Below, in pieces: positions 6,323 through 15,040 of a stretch of 42,524 nucleotides of DNA. The DNA comes from Chloroflexota bacterium (lineage in GTDB: Bacteria; Chloroflexota; Dehalococcoidia; SM23-28-2; JACOUE01): contig JACOUE010000071.1 of NCBI GenBank assembly GCA_016178045.1, forward strand, positions 1-42,524. Direction: 5' to 3'. Each line of letters begins with the position of its first letter. The first letter of the stretch is position 1. Under the pieces are notes generated by a model. The model was not told the DNA's origin. It worked only from the letters and a program-made list of their open reading frames with translations, and made no database searches. A program made the translations under genes and the position numbers.

Positions 6323-7567
6323 CTAGGAGTCGTAGTGCTCGCGCTGGAGGGCGACCGACATGCCCATGCCCCCGCCCATGCACAGCGTGACCATCCCCCA
6401 CTCGGCGTCGCGCCGTTCCATCTCGTAGGCGATGGTCCCCACCAGGCGGGCGCCGCTGGCCCCAAGCGGGTGGCCGATGGCGATGGCGCCGCCGTTCACA
6501 TTCACGTTGTCCCAGTCCCACCCCAGCCCCTCGCCCACGGCCAGGACCTGGCAGGCGAACGCCTCGTTGATCTCGATCAGGTCGAAGTCGCTTAGGCCCA
6601 TGCCGGTGCGCTCCAGTAGCTTCTGCGTGGCGGGCAGCGGCCCGATGCCCATGATCGTGGGGTCAACGCCGATGGTGGCGGCGTAGCGGACAGTCGCCAG
6701 CGGCTTGAGCCCCAGCTCTTTCGCCTTGTCCTTGGACATGACCAGGCAGAGAGCGGCGCCGTCGTTGCGGGGGCAGGAGTTGCCCGCCGTCACCAGGCCG
6801 TCGGGGCGGAAGACCGGCCGCAGCTCAGCCAGCTTCTCCAGGCTGGTGTCCTCGCGCGGGCACTGATCCTTGTCGACGGTTGTCTTCGAGCCGTCCGAGT
6901 ACTCGATGTCGATGGGCAGGACCTCGCGCTCGAAGATGCCCTCCTTCTGGGCGCGGACCGTCCGGCGGTGGCTCTCCAGGGCAAACCGGTCCGAGTCCTC
7001 CCGCGAGATGCCTTTCACCTGGGCCAGCTTCTCCGCCGTCATGCCCATGTCCATGATCCAGGGCTCCACCTTCTGGAACCAGCGGGGCAGCCACTTAGGC
7101 TTCTTCTCGTCGGGCCAGTTGCCGGGGAGCGCCTCGCGCTGCATCACCTCCGTGGTCTGCATCTGCTGGAGGTTGCGTTCGTCCCCGGGCGGGATGGGCA
7201 GCGTGCGGTCCATCGTCTCCACCCCGCCGGCCAGGACGACGTCCGACATCTCGCACTTGACGGCGAAGGCGCCCTGGGTCAGCGCCTGGAGCGACGACCC
7301 GCACTGCTTGTTCATGTCCGTCGCCGATATGCTGAAGGGGAGGTCGCCCTCGAACAGGTAGTGGCGGGAGCGCGTCAGCAGCCCGGCGATGCCGACGGAG
7401 CCCATGATGATCTCGTCCACCTGGGACGGGTCGAGCTTGTTGCGTTCGAGTATCGTCTTGATGAGGGGGACGACCAGCTCCACGTGGCTTATGTCGCGGA
7501 AGACGCCCCTGTTTCCGGCCCGGCCGAAGGGCGTGCGCACCATGTCCACTACGACGGCGTCTCTCAT
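6323..7567 (-). CDS. Acetyl-CoA acyltransferase (thiolase)
   Basis: Thiolases cleave 3-ketoacyl-CoA with CoA, or condense two acyl-CoAs. The 414-residue protein carries the acylated Cys in NKQCGSSLQA (about residue 92), the family signature NGGAIAIGHPLGASGAR with its catalytic His, DLIEINEAFA, and the second active-site Cys in CMGGGMGMS. These features fit a degradative FadA-like acyl-CoA acyltransferase. The start is ATG 7567, with AAGGAGGT upstream; the in-frame GTG at 7588 overlaps that ribosome-binding site and is less likely. It converges with the sortase gene, with an 11-nt gap. No HAD/enoyl-hydratase partner adjoins it. Confidence 0.95.
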   Translation of the reverse strand: MRDAVVVDMVRTPFGRAGNRGVFRDISHVELVVPLIKTILERNKLDPSQVDEIIMGSVGIAGLLTRSRHYLFEGDLPFSISATDMNKQCGSSLQALTQGAFAVKCEMSDVVLAGGVETMDRTLPIPPGDERNLQQMQTTEVMQREALPGNWPDEKKPKWLPRWFQKVEPWIMDMGMTAEKLAQVKGISREDSDRFALESHRRTVRAQKEGIFEREVLPIDIEYSDGSKTTVDKDQCPREDTSLEKLAELRPVFRPDGLVTAGNSCPRNDGAALCLVMSKDKAKELGLKPLATVRYAATIGVDPTIMGIGPLPATQKLLERTGMGLSDFDLIEINEAFACQVLAVGEGLGWDWDNVNVNGGAIAIGHPLGASGARLVGTIAYEMERRDAEWGMVTLCMGGGMGMSVALQREHYDS

Positions 7568-7661
7568 TGGGACTACCTCCTTAGCCACAGATTAACACAG
7601 ATAGGCACTGATGAACCCCACCCGACCTGTCTGTGAAAATTCTGTGTCCATCTGTAGCCTA

Positions 7662-8483
7662 TTACACCTGGCATTGGGGACAGAAGTGCGTGCTGCGCCC
7701 CGCCACCTTTATCCGCTGGATAAGGGAGCCACACTCGAAGCAGGCCTCGTCGGTGCGGCGGAACACCTTCACGTTCAGGTGGTGCGACCCCTTCTCCCCC
7801 CGGGCGTCGACGTAGTGATCGAAGCTCGAGCCGCGGTCGCCCATGGCCCGCACCAGGGTCAGGCCGACCGCCTTGTGCAGGCGCCGCACCTCTTCGCCCG
7901 AGAGCGACGACGCCGGCCGCCGCGGGTGGACGCGGGCCTCGAACAGCGCCTCGTCGGCGTAGATGTTGCCGATGCCGGCGATGGCCCCCTGGTCCAGAAG
8001 CACGGCCTTCACCGGCGCCGACCGCCTCGCCAGGAGCCGGCCCAGGTCCGCGGCGGTGAACCCCTCGCTCAGCGGCTCCGGCCCCAGCTTGCCCACCACC
8101 TGTGCGGGGTCGTCCACCAGCCACATCCGCCCCATCTTCCGCAGGTCGGCGAAGCAGAGCGAGGCCCCGTTGTCGAGGCGGAAGGAGGCGCGCAGGAAGC
8201 GGCCCCCGCCGCACCCTTGCGGCCGGTAGACCAGCACCCCGGTCATCCGCAGGTGCACGACCCACGTGCGGCCGTCGGCGAGGGCGAACAGCAGGTACTT
8301 CCCCCGCCGCCCGACGCCCTCGATCCGCTGGCCGGCCAGCCCGCGGCACAGGTCGTCCGCCCGCGGCGGCCAGGCGACCAGTCGCGGCGCCTCCGGGGAC
8401 ACCGAGGCCTCCACCACCGTCCGGCCCACCACGAGGGGCAGCAGGCCCTGACGGATGGTCTCGACTTCGGGGAGCTCAGGCAT
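7662..8483 (-). CDS. mutM: Formamidopyrimidine-DNA glycosylase (Fpg/MutM)
   Basis: Fpg excises 8-oxoguanine and formamidopyrimidines and nicks the abasic site. The start is ATG 8483, giving MPELPEVETIR, where Pro2 becomes the catalytic N-terminal imine and Glu3 the acid. The beta-hairpin Lys is in RRGKYLLFAL. The helix-two-turn-helix region contains the GIGNIYADEALF signature. The C-terminal zinc finger has all four cysteines: CFEC, 16 residues, then CPQC. At 273 residues the length is normal. It lies 95 nt upstream of the thiolase on the same strand and 38 nt downstream of the nuclease-like gene. Confidence 0.95.
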   Translation of the reverse strand: MPELPEVETIRQGLLPLVVGRTVVEASVSPEAPRLVAWPPRADDLCRGLAGQRIEGVGRRGKYLLFALADGRTWVVHLRMTGVLVYRPQGCGGGRFLRASFRLDNGASLCFADLRKMGRMWLVDDPAQVVGKLGPEPLSEGFTAADLGRLLARRSAPVKAVLLDQGAIAGIGNIYADEALFEARVHPRRPASSLSGEEVRRLHKAVGLTLVRAMGDRGSSFDHYVDARGEKGSHHLNVKVFRRTDEACFECGSLIQRIKVAGRSTHFCPQCQV

Positions 8484-8521
8484 GAGAAAAGAATGCACAT
8501 CGAGGGTGAGACGCCAGGGCT

Positions 8522-9448
8522 TCACCCTGCCTTGTCAATTATCCAGTCTACGAGTCCGTACCTCACTGACCATTCGGCCACCTCGGCGGGGCGGAGAAGC
8601 TGGACCTTACCTTCTGTCGCGACACGCTCCAGTTCTGGTGACGGCGAGTGCACGGCGAAATAGAAGCGAGTAAATCCTTCCCAATGTTGAACCCGGCTCT
8701 GATAGCTCTCAAAGGTTGCGAAATCTGCCTGGGATTTGATTTGCACACCATAGCGCTGGCCGGTGATCGGTTCGACGAGCTCTAGATCAAGCGTCTTTTG
8801 GGGTCCCCCCACTTGACTAGTTCGACGCCAGCCAGCCTGGCGGAAAATTAGATCGATCAGCAGTTCAAAATCGCGCCAGTGAAGATTGCGGATTATGGCC
8901 GCGATTTGGCCTGCAAGCGTCTGCCGGGATGACTTTGCCAGCTCGACTTCGGGTTCCGTCGCTCCGTTGATCTTCCGTAGGAGATAGTCGAATTCCCTGA
9001 CCGAACAGATGGTGCCCTGAAAGCCTTGCAGCATCAGAAGTTTCCCACTTAAACGGCTTATTTCTAGAGGCGCGCCATTGATGTCACAAGAGTTCCAGCG
9101 CCCAATTACTGGGCGCGTCTTCGACCCATCTTCTAACAGCATCACTTCAGGCTTGGAGAAACACCACCATAGTCGATTACTATAAAAAGTGATCCAAAGA
9201 ACATCTTCTCCGGCTTCATAAAAGAGTCGTATCTGCTTCGCATGACGTGTACCGACCCCCCTGCTCTTACCCATCGCCTCGTATCGTTCTACCACTTCCT
9301 CCCACTTACCTTCGCAACAAAGAGAATGTTCATAAGGGATGTTCCCATAGCCGAGGCGGAGCGTCTGACTTCCCTCTATGCATTCTTGTTCCCATTTACC
9401 GCCTTCGCCAAGCTTGATATATAGAGCCGCGTGCGGTTTGATCCTCAT
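8522..9448 (-). CDS. Orphan PD-(D/E)XK nuclease with N-terminal PUA/EVE-like region (Mrr-type restriction-like)
   Basis: The C-terminal half (about residues 185-305) looks like a PD-(D/E)XK nuclease fold: Glu near 196 in RDFELLIDLIFRQAGW, Asp near 222 in PQKTLDLEL, then VQIKSQA with Q-x-K near 237-239. The N-terminal half holds GTRHAKQIRLFYEAGEDVLWITFY, a pattern I associate with PUA/EVE-like or restriction-linked sensor domains. This assignment is inference. A modification-dependent restriction enzyme without a methylase partner would fit. The gene is less GC-rich than mutM and polA on either side, suggesting later acquisition. ATG 9448 is chosen over the adjacent GTG 9451. It begins 14 nt after the polA stop. 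Confidence 0.6.
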   Translation of the reverse strand: MRIKPHAALYIKLGEGGKWEQECIEGSQTLRLGYGNIPYEHSLCCEGKWEEVVERYEAMGKSRGVGTRHAKQIRLFYEAGEDVLWITFYSNRLWWCFSKPEVMLLEDGSKTRPVIGRWNSCDINGAPLEISRLSGKLLMLQGFQGTICSVREFDYLLRKINGATEPEVELAKSSRQTLAGQIAAIIRNLHWRDFELLIDLIFRQAGWRRTSQVGGPQKTLDLELVEPITGQRYGVQIKSQADFATFESYQSRVQHWEGFTRFYFAVHSPSPELERVATEGKVQLLRPAEVAEWSVRYGLVDWIIDKAG

Positions 9449-9461
9449 CACAATGACCGCC

Positions 9462-12272
9462 CTACTCCATGTCCATCCAGTTCTTGCCCGCCTTCGTGTC
9501 CACCTTCAGCGGCACCTTCAGGTCGATCGGCTGCGGCATTATCTCCAGGGCAAGCTGGCGCATCTCCTCCAGCTCGTCGCGGGGGCACTCGAAGATCAGC
9601 TCATCGTGGACCTGGAGGGTCATCAGGCTGCGCATCTGGCGCCGCTCCATCTCCGCCTCGAGCCGGTTCATGGCGATTTTGATGATGTCGGCCGCCGTCC
9701 CCTGGACCGGCATGTTGATGGCCGCCCGCTCCGCCGCCTGCCGCACGTTGAAGTTGGACGAGTTGATCTCGGGGATGGCGCGCCGCCGCCCGAACAGGGT
9801 CTCCGCGTAGCCGAGCTCGCGGGTGCGCTGGATCGTCTCCGCGACGTAGCGCTGAATGCCTGGGTACTTCTCGAAGTAGCGGCGGATGAACTCGCCGGCC
9901 TCCTCGCGCGGTATCTTCTCGCGGACGGAGAGGCCGTACTCGCTGAGGCCGTAGAGCACGCCGAAGTTGAACACCTTGGCCCGCCGCCGCATGAGCGGCG
10001 TCACCTGATCGATCGGCACGCCAAAGACCTGCGAGGCGGTGGCGGCGTGGATGTCCTCGTCGTTCATGAAGGCGGCGACCAGCGCCGGGTCCTCGGTGAT
10101 GTGGGCCATGATCCGTAGCTCGATCTGCGAGTAGTCGCCGGAGAGGAGCCGGGGGTCGGGCCCCACGTCCCGGGCGATGAAAGCGCGCCGCACCTGCCCG
10201 CCCAGCTCCGACCGCACGGGGATGTTCTGGAGGTTCGGATTGCTGGAGGAGAGGCGCCCGGTGGCGGCGCCCGTCTGGTTGAAGTCGGTGTGGAGGCGAT
10301 TGGTGCCGGGATGGACCAGGGCGGGCAGGGTGTCCAGGTAGGTAGACTTGAGCTTGGTCAGCTCCCGATACTCGTAGATGAGCTCGATGAGGGGGTGGAG
10401 GGAGCGCAGCCCCTCGAGCGCCTGGGCGTCCGTGGTGTAGGCGCCGGTCTTGAGGCGGCGCGTCTTGGGCAGCTTTAGCTCCTCGAACAGGACGTAGCTG
10501 AGCTGCTGCGGCGAGCCGATGTTGAACTGGTGCCCCACCGACTTGTATATCTCCTCCTCGATGCGGCCGATCTCCTCCGCCAGCATCGCCGACATCTCCC
10601 GCAGCACGCCCGTGTCGATGGCGACGCCGTTCATCTCCATGCGCGCCAGCACCGAGACCAGCGGCATCTCGATCTCATGGAACAGCCGCTTCATCCCCTG
10701 CTGCTCCAACTCCGGCTCCAGCTGCCCCCGCAGGCGGCAGGTCATGTCGGCGTCGGCGCAGGCGTAGCGGCCGGCCGTCTCGACGTCCACCTCCGACATG
10801 GGGATCTGGCCACCTCTTCCCCGGGCGCCGATGAGGGTGGTGATCTCCGTCATCTCGATGCCCAGCCGGCGTGACACCAGCCACTTGAGGCTCAGGGCGC
10901 CCTCGCCAGGGCGGTAGCTGCCGCCGCCGCCTTCACCGACGAGGAAGGCCGCGATCATCGTGTCGAAGGCGAGGCCGCGGGTCCAGACGCCACCCTGGGC
11001 CAGCAGGAGCGTGTCGTACTTCAGGTTGTGGCCGCATTTCTCGATCGACGGGTCCTCGAAGAGGGGACGCAGCCGTTGCAGGACGGTCGCGAGGTCCAGT
11101 TGGCCGTCGGCGGCAGCGTGGCCGACCGGGATGTAGTACGCCTCGCCCGGGCAGAGGGCGACGGCGATACCGACAGGCCGCGCCCGCATCGCCTCCAGGC
11201 CCGTGGCCTCGGTGTCGAAGGTGAAGGCCTTCGTCCCGGCGATGCGGCGGGCCAGCGCCTCCAGCTGCTTTTCCGTGCGTACGATCTCGTACTTCTCCGC
11301 GACTTCCGCCGCCTCAGGGCGCGGAGTCAGGGGCATTTGCACCGCCTCCGCCGGCGCCTCCTGCGGGGGCAGGCCTTGCCTACCGGCAGGCAGGCGCGGG
11401 ACTAGGCTCTTGAACTCGAGGTCGCGGAACAGGTCGAGCACGCGGTCGCGCCGGTAGTGCCGGGCGAAGTCGGCAGCCTCGAGGTCGAGCCTGGTGGGGA
11501 CGTCGGTGACGATGGTGGCGAGGACCTTGCTCTCCCGCACCTGCTCCCCGGCCGCCTTCAGGGCGTCGCGCAGGCGCGGCGGCTCCACCCTGTCTATGTT
11601 TTCGTACAACCCCTCGACGCTGCCGAACTCCTGGACGAGCTTGACCGCCGTCTTCTCGCCCACGCCCGCAACACCGGCGATGTTGTCGGAGGCGTCGCCC
11701 TTGAGGGCTTTGAGGTCGGGCATCTGCTCGGGGAGGACGCCGTACCGCTTCTGTACGTCCTCCGGCGTCAGGTAGACCACGGAGTCGCGCTGGTAGGGGC
11801 GGTACATCCAGAGGTGGACGCCGGGCCCGACCAGCTGGGCGATGTCGCTGTCCAGGCTGACGAGGAACGTGTCCATGCCCTGCCCGGCGGCCTGGACGGC
11901 GAGCGAGCCCAGGATGTCGTCGGCCTCGTACCCCTCATGCTCGAAGATGGGGACGCCGAGCGTCTCGATGAGCTCGCGGCAGCGGGCCATCTGCTGGCGG
12001 AGATCGTCGGGCATCTCGACGCGGTGGGCCTTGTAGCTGGCCGACATCTTGTGGCGGAAGGTCGCCCGCCCCTTGTCCAGAGCGACGGCGATATGGGTGG
12101 GCTTCAGCTCCTGGATGACGGAGAGGAGGGTGCCGGCCAGGCCGAAGGCGGCGGTGATCACCTCGCCCGTGCGGCGCACGGTCAGAGGCTGGTCCCGCAT
12201 GGCGTGATAGGAGCGGTGAATGATGCCGTGGCCGTCGACCAGGACGAGGCGCGGCTGCTCCCTGGCGCTCAC
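9462..12272 (-). CDS. polA: DNA polymerase I
   Basis: The 936-residue protein has all three PolA domains. A 5'-3' flap exonuclease occupies about residues 1-290 (VDGHGIIHRSYHAM, DILGSLAVQAA, GDASDNIAGVAGVGEKTA). A 3'-5' proofreading exonuclease (about 330-510) has all catalytic motifs intact: FDTEATGL, NLKYD, and YACADAD. The family A polymerase domain has motif A SGDYSQIELR, motif B RRRAKVFNFGVLYG (Phe at the ribose-discrimination position) and motif C QVHDELIFE. The GTG start at 12272 lies 6 nt after a TATAAT box (12279-12284), suggesting a leaderless transcript. An LPAGRQG segment between the two exonuclease domains looks like a small palindromic insertion. Confidence 0.97.
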   Translation of the reverse strand: MSAREQPRLVLVDGHGIIHRSYHAMRDQPLTVRRTGEVITAAFGLAGTLLSVIQELKPTHIAVALDKGRATFRHKMSASYKAHRVEMPDDLRQQMARCRELIETLGVPIFEHEGYEADDILGSLAVQAAGQGMDTFLVSLDSDIAQLVGPGVHLWMYRPYQRDSVVYLTPEDVQKRYGVLPEQMPDLKALKGDASDNIAGVAGVGEKTAVKLVQEFGSVEGLYENIDRVEPPRLRDALKAAGEQVRESKVLATIVTDVPTRLDLEAADFARHYRRDRVLDLFRDLEFKSLVPRLPAGRQGLPPQEAPAEAVQMPLTPRPEAAEVAEKYEIVRTEKQLEALARRIAGTKAFTFDTEATGLEAMRARPVGIAVALCPGEAYYIPVGHAAADGQLDLATVLQRLRPLFEDPSIEKCGHNLKYDTLLLAQGGVWTRGLAFDTMIAAFLVGEGGGGSYRPGEGALSLKWLVSRRLGIEMTEITTLIGARGRGGQIPMSEVDVETAGRYACADADMTCRLRGQLEPELEQQGMKRLFHEIEMPLVSVLARMEMNGVAIDTGVLREMSAMLAEEIGRIEEEIYKSVGHQFNIGSPQQLSYVLFEELKLPKTRRLKTGAYTTDAQALEGLRSLHPLIELIYEYRELTKLKSTYLDTLPALVHPGTNRLHTDFNQTGAATGRLSSSNPNLQNIPVRSELGGQVRRAFIARDVGPDPRLLSGDYSQIELRIMAHITEDPALVAAFMNDEDIHAATASQVFGVPIDQVTPLMRRRAKVFNFGVLYGLSEYGLSVREKIPREEAGEFIRRYFEKYPGIQRYVAETIQRTRELGYAETLFGRRRAIPEINSSNFNVRQAAERAAINMPVQGTAADIIKIAMNRLEAEMERRQMRSLMTLQVHDELIFECPRDELEEMRQLALEIMPQPIDLKVPLKVDTKAGKNWMDME

Positions 12273-12429
12273 GCCGCGATTATAGCATCGGGGTTATGTC
12301 GCGGGGAGACGCCCACCCTTGCCCCTAGCCTCTCCCTTCAAGGTAGAGGGCAGACTCCTCGGCGGGAGGGCTCAAGGAGAACAGAAGCCAGGCCGACCCA
12401 GGGGAAAGAGTAAATCGAAGGGGCGCCCG

Positions 12430-13917
12430 CTACTGCTGCGGCAACTGGGCGAAGTACTGCTTGCTGAAGGCGGTCGGGATCTGCTCGAAAGCGGGGGACG
12501 CTGACGGCGGGGCGGTCTCCCCGGCGGAACTAGCGGCACCGGCGCCCGGGTACCAGTCGAAGAGCTGGGACCAGTCGATAAAGCCGTAATAGCCCAACCA
12601 AGACGTCGTGAGCCCGCTGACGACTTTGCGCTGCTCTGTTCCGTCGGATCGCATGAGCCACAGCTCCACCGTCGCATCCTCGGACCCTAAGCCGTCTGGC
12701 AGGGGCGATATGTCCGCCGCCTTCATGCGGACAAATAGAATGTGAGAGCCATCCGCTGACCACTGGGGATAGTCATCCCCGTAGTTCGCATCCTCTGTCA
12801 GCTGATGAGCGTCGCCCGTGTTGGAATCGGCAACCCAGATGCGACGGCTCCTGACCAGGGCGGCTTGGTCAAAGCTCGTGCTTGTGGCGTCCCCGGCCGG
12901 GCCGGCCACGAAGGCCACACGGCTACCGTCTGGAGACCACGAGGGGTTGATGGCGGCCTGGTCAGGCGTGGAGAGCGCTACCTTCGCCGAACCGTCAGCA
13001 CCCGCAACGACGATCTTCTTGCCGGCCGTCGCCTCCCGGCCACCCCCCTTCACGTAGGCGATGCGAGTCCCATCTGGCGACCAGCTCACGAAGGCGTCGT
13101 AGGCGAGGCTGCCCGAGGAGAGCTTGGTCTGCGAACCGTCGGCTACGGAGACAAGATAGAGGGGAAAGCCGTCCGCCAGGAGGGACGCCGAGTTGGTGCC
13201 CTTGATGAACGCCAGATAGCGGCCGTCTGGCGACCATTCGAGCAGGTAGGCGGCTACGCTCATCTCTTCACCCGCCTCCCACTCCGAGAACACCTCTCGC
13301 GGGTTGCTGCCGTCGGCGTCGACCACCCACAGGCCCTGATCCACGAGAGGTCGAAAGTTCTCGGTTCCCTCACCGTACAGCCAGCGCTCATAGGCGATCG
13401 AGCGACCGTCCGGCGACCAGTAGAAGCGAGCAGCCCCTGAGCCTGCCTGAACCACTTCTCTGGACTCACTTCCATCGGCGTTCACCGTCCGGATCGAACC
13501 ATCAATGTCAACGAAGGCCAAGTGGTCTTCCACCGGCGACCACTGCCACATGCCACCGGGACCGATTCTGCCAACGGGAACTGCATCTCCGCCCTCAGCG
13601 CGGACGATCCACACCCCCACCCCAGCACCACCCGCCCGAGACCCCATGCCGAAGGCGATCCAGCGGCCGTCCGCCGACCAGCTAGGGGTGTGCGCGGTTC
13701 CACTCAAGACAACGCGTCGCTCACCGCCGCTGTCCAAGTCGTTCACCCAGATGTGACCCTTGGCGGCGAACCCCACTTTGCCGAGGCGCGGCGCGGGCGA
13801 GCTTGTCGGCGACGCAAAGGGGGACGTTGTTGGCGCCACCTCGCCCCCTCCGTCGCACCCCAGGGCCACAGCCGTTAACACAAGGACGCAAGCCAAAAGG
13901 GCCGTGCTCTTGAACAT
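12430..13917 (-). CDS. TolB-like WD40/PD40 beta-propeller lipoprotein
   Basis: A 495-residue exported protein. The N-terminus has a lipoprotein signal peptide with lipobox VALGC (Cys about residue 21), then a Ser/Thr/Pro-rich linker. The remainder consists of repeated beta-propeller blades with the PD40 signature W-S-P/A-D-G-R/S (for example WSADGRWIAF, WSPDGRYLAF, WSPDGTRIAY, WSPDGSRVAF, WSADGSHILF), at least six blades. Such domains bind peptides or proteins at the cell surface; no catalytic residues are visible. It lacks the TolB N-terminal domain and there are no Tol/Pal genes nearby, so its role is unknown. It starts with ATG 13917 and is divergent from the MaoC gene. Confidence 0.88.
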   Translation of the reverse strand: MFKSTALLACVLVLTAVALGCDGGGEVAPTTSPFASPTSSPAPRLGKVGFAAKGHIWVNDLDSGGERRVVLSGTAHTPSWSADGRWIAFGMGSRAGGAGVGVWIVRAEGGDAVPVGRIGPGGMWQWSPVEDHLAFVDIDGSIRTVNADGSESREVVQAGSGAARFYWSPDGRSIAYERWLYGEGTENFRPLVDQGLWVVDADGSNPREVFSEWEAGEEMSVAAYLLEWSPDGRYLAFIKGTNSASLLADGFPLYLVSVADGSQTKLSSGSLAYDAFVSWSPDGTRIAYVKGGGREATAGKKIVVAGADGSAKVALSTPDQAAINPSWSPDGSRVAFVAGPAGDATSTSFDQAALVRSRRIWVADSNTGDAHQLTEDANYGDDYPQWSADGSHILFVRMKAADISPLPDGLGSEDATVELWLMRSDGTEQRKVVSGLTTSWLGYYGFIDWSQLFDWYPGAGAASSAGETAPPSASPAFEQIPTAFSKQYFAQLPQQ

Positions 13918-14036
13918 CTACGGGAAAGATCTCGACCAGCGCTCTAATGGAATAACGATACGTTTCCTCCCATAGGTACGGCCTGCCCTACGCCTCGTCG
14001 ACGCCCTTCATCGCCTCTGCTATCATGCCAGTCGGC

Positions 14037-14906
14037 ATGCCCGACCTTAGCTACGACGCCATCGAAGTCGGCTCCGAGTTCGGCCCGTGGAACTACCCGC
14101 TCGCCGAGCGCATCGCCCGGCACCTGGAGGCAGTGGAAAACGGCCACCCCTGGCACCGCGAGCGCTCGCCCTGGGGCCCGCCCGTGGCCCCGCCGGCGAT
14201 CCTGGGCAACGCCACCCTGCGCTTCCTGGACTCGATAGGCCCGAACCCACCCGGCACCCTGCACGTCAAGCAGGAGCTCGAGTTCGTCGTGCCCCTGCGA
14301 CTGGACCGCCGCCTCATCGCCTACGGCAGGTTCGCCGACAAATACGTGCGCCGCGGCCGCAAGTGGTTCGTCTTCGCGGCCCGCTTCCGCGACGAGTCCG
14401 GGCTGCTGATCGGCCACTCCACGGTAACCATGGCGCTGCCGGAGCCGGCGGAGGAAGAAGGAAGCAGGAGGACGGAAGCAGACGAAGCGCGCATAGGAGA
14501 GCTCACCCCTGTGGTGAAGACGGTGACTCAGGACAAGATGACCGCCTACTCAGAGGACTCGGCCAACGCCTTGCGGGGGCAGTCCATCCACGTCCAGCCG
14601 GAGGCGGCCCTGGCCGCAGGGTACAAGGAGTGCGTGGCCCAGGGACTGATGTCCGCCGACTACATCTCGGAGCTGATGCTGGCGGTGTTCGGGCGCCACT
14701 GGCCGGAGGGCGGGGGGATGAGCCTGGCCTTCGTGAAGCCGGTGCTCGCGGCCGACACGCTGACGGCCAACGGCCGCCTCGTGGACAGGGCGGACGAGGG
14801 CGCCTTCATTCGCGACATGTACGAGGTCTGGTGCGAGAACCAGGACGGCATCGCCGTGACGGTGGGGGCGGCGAGCGGCCTGGTGCCGGCGCCGGGCAGC
14901 AAGTAG
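14037..14906 (+). CDS. Double-hotdog MaoC-family dehydratase-like protein
   Basis: The roughly 290-residue protein has two hotdog-type halves: an N-terminal FAS1-like dehydratase/MaoC_N-like half (about 1-145) and a C-terminal MaoC-like half (about 160-285). Such proteins hydrate enoyl-CoAs. In the C-terminal half the usual catalytic pattern GDxNPxH is replaced by ANALRGQSIH. The His is present but the Asp is not in its normal place, so activity is uncertain. A TATCAT -10 box (14021-14026) overlaps the in-frame ATG 14025 and sits 10 nt upstream of ATG 14037, so I choose 14037 and a near-leaderless transcript. It may have been part of the acyl-CoA gene set that follows. Confidence 0.75.
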   Translation: MPDLSYDAIEVGSEFGPWNYPLAERIARHLEAVENGHPWHRERSPWGPPVAPPAILGNATLRFLDSIGPNPPGTLHVKQELEFVVPLRLDRRLIAYGRFADKYVRRGRKWFVFAARFRDESGLLIGHSTVTMALPEPAEEEGSRRTEADEARIGELTPVVKTVTQDKMTAYSEDSANALRGQSIHVQPEAALAAGYKECVAQGLMSADYISELMLAVFGRHWPEGGGMSLAFVKPVLAADTLTANGRLVDRADEGAFIRDMYEVWCENQDGIAVTVGAASGLVPAPGSK

Positions 14907-14917
14907 ACCCTCTACCC

Positions 14918-14946
14918 TTGCCGTAAACGTCAAAGTATCGTACAAT
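14918..14946 (+). promoter_or_regulatory. Promoter for nitronate monooxygenase-family gene
   Basis: TTGCCG (14918-14923) and TACAAT (14941-14946) are separated by an optimal 17 nt. The gene starts at 15041, leaving a roughly 90-nt leader that contains the palindromic repeat. Confidence 0.65.
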
Positions 14947-14984
14947 CCTTTCGCGAATCACTGAGTACGCCCCAACCTGTGGGG

Positions 14985-15019
14985 ATAGGCTTCAGCCTGT
15001 CGTCAGGCTAAAGCCTGAC
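14985..15019. repeat. Dispersed palindromic repeat, copy 1
   Basis: GTCAGGCT (15002-15009) and AGCCTGAC (15012-15019) form a perfect stem around AA. A related ATAGGCTTCAGCCTGT precedes it at 14985-15000. The same core occurs at 21282-21303 and 22240-22276. Confidence 0.75.
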
Positions 15020-15040
15020 CCGCCGAAAGAGAGAACAGCC

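Noticed and set aside
9462-12413. Several plus-strand frames of 100-300 codons opposite polA
   Set aside because: They are antisense to conserved PolA motifs and have typical shadow-frame composition.
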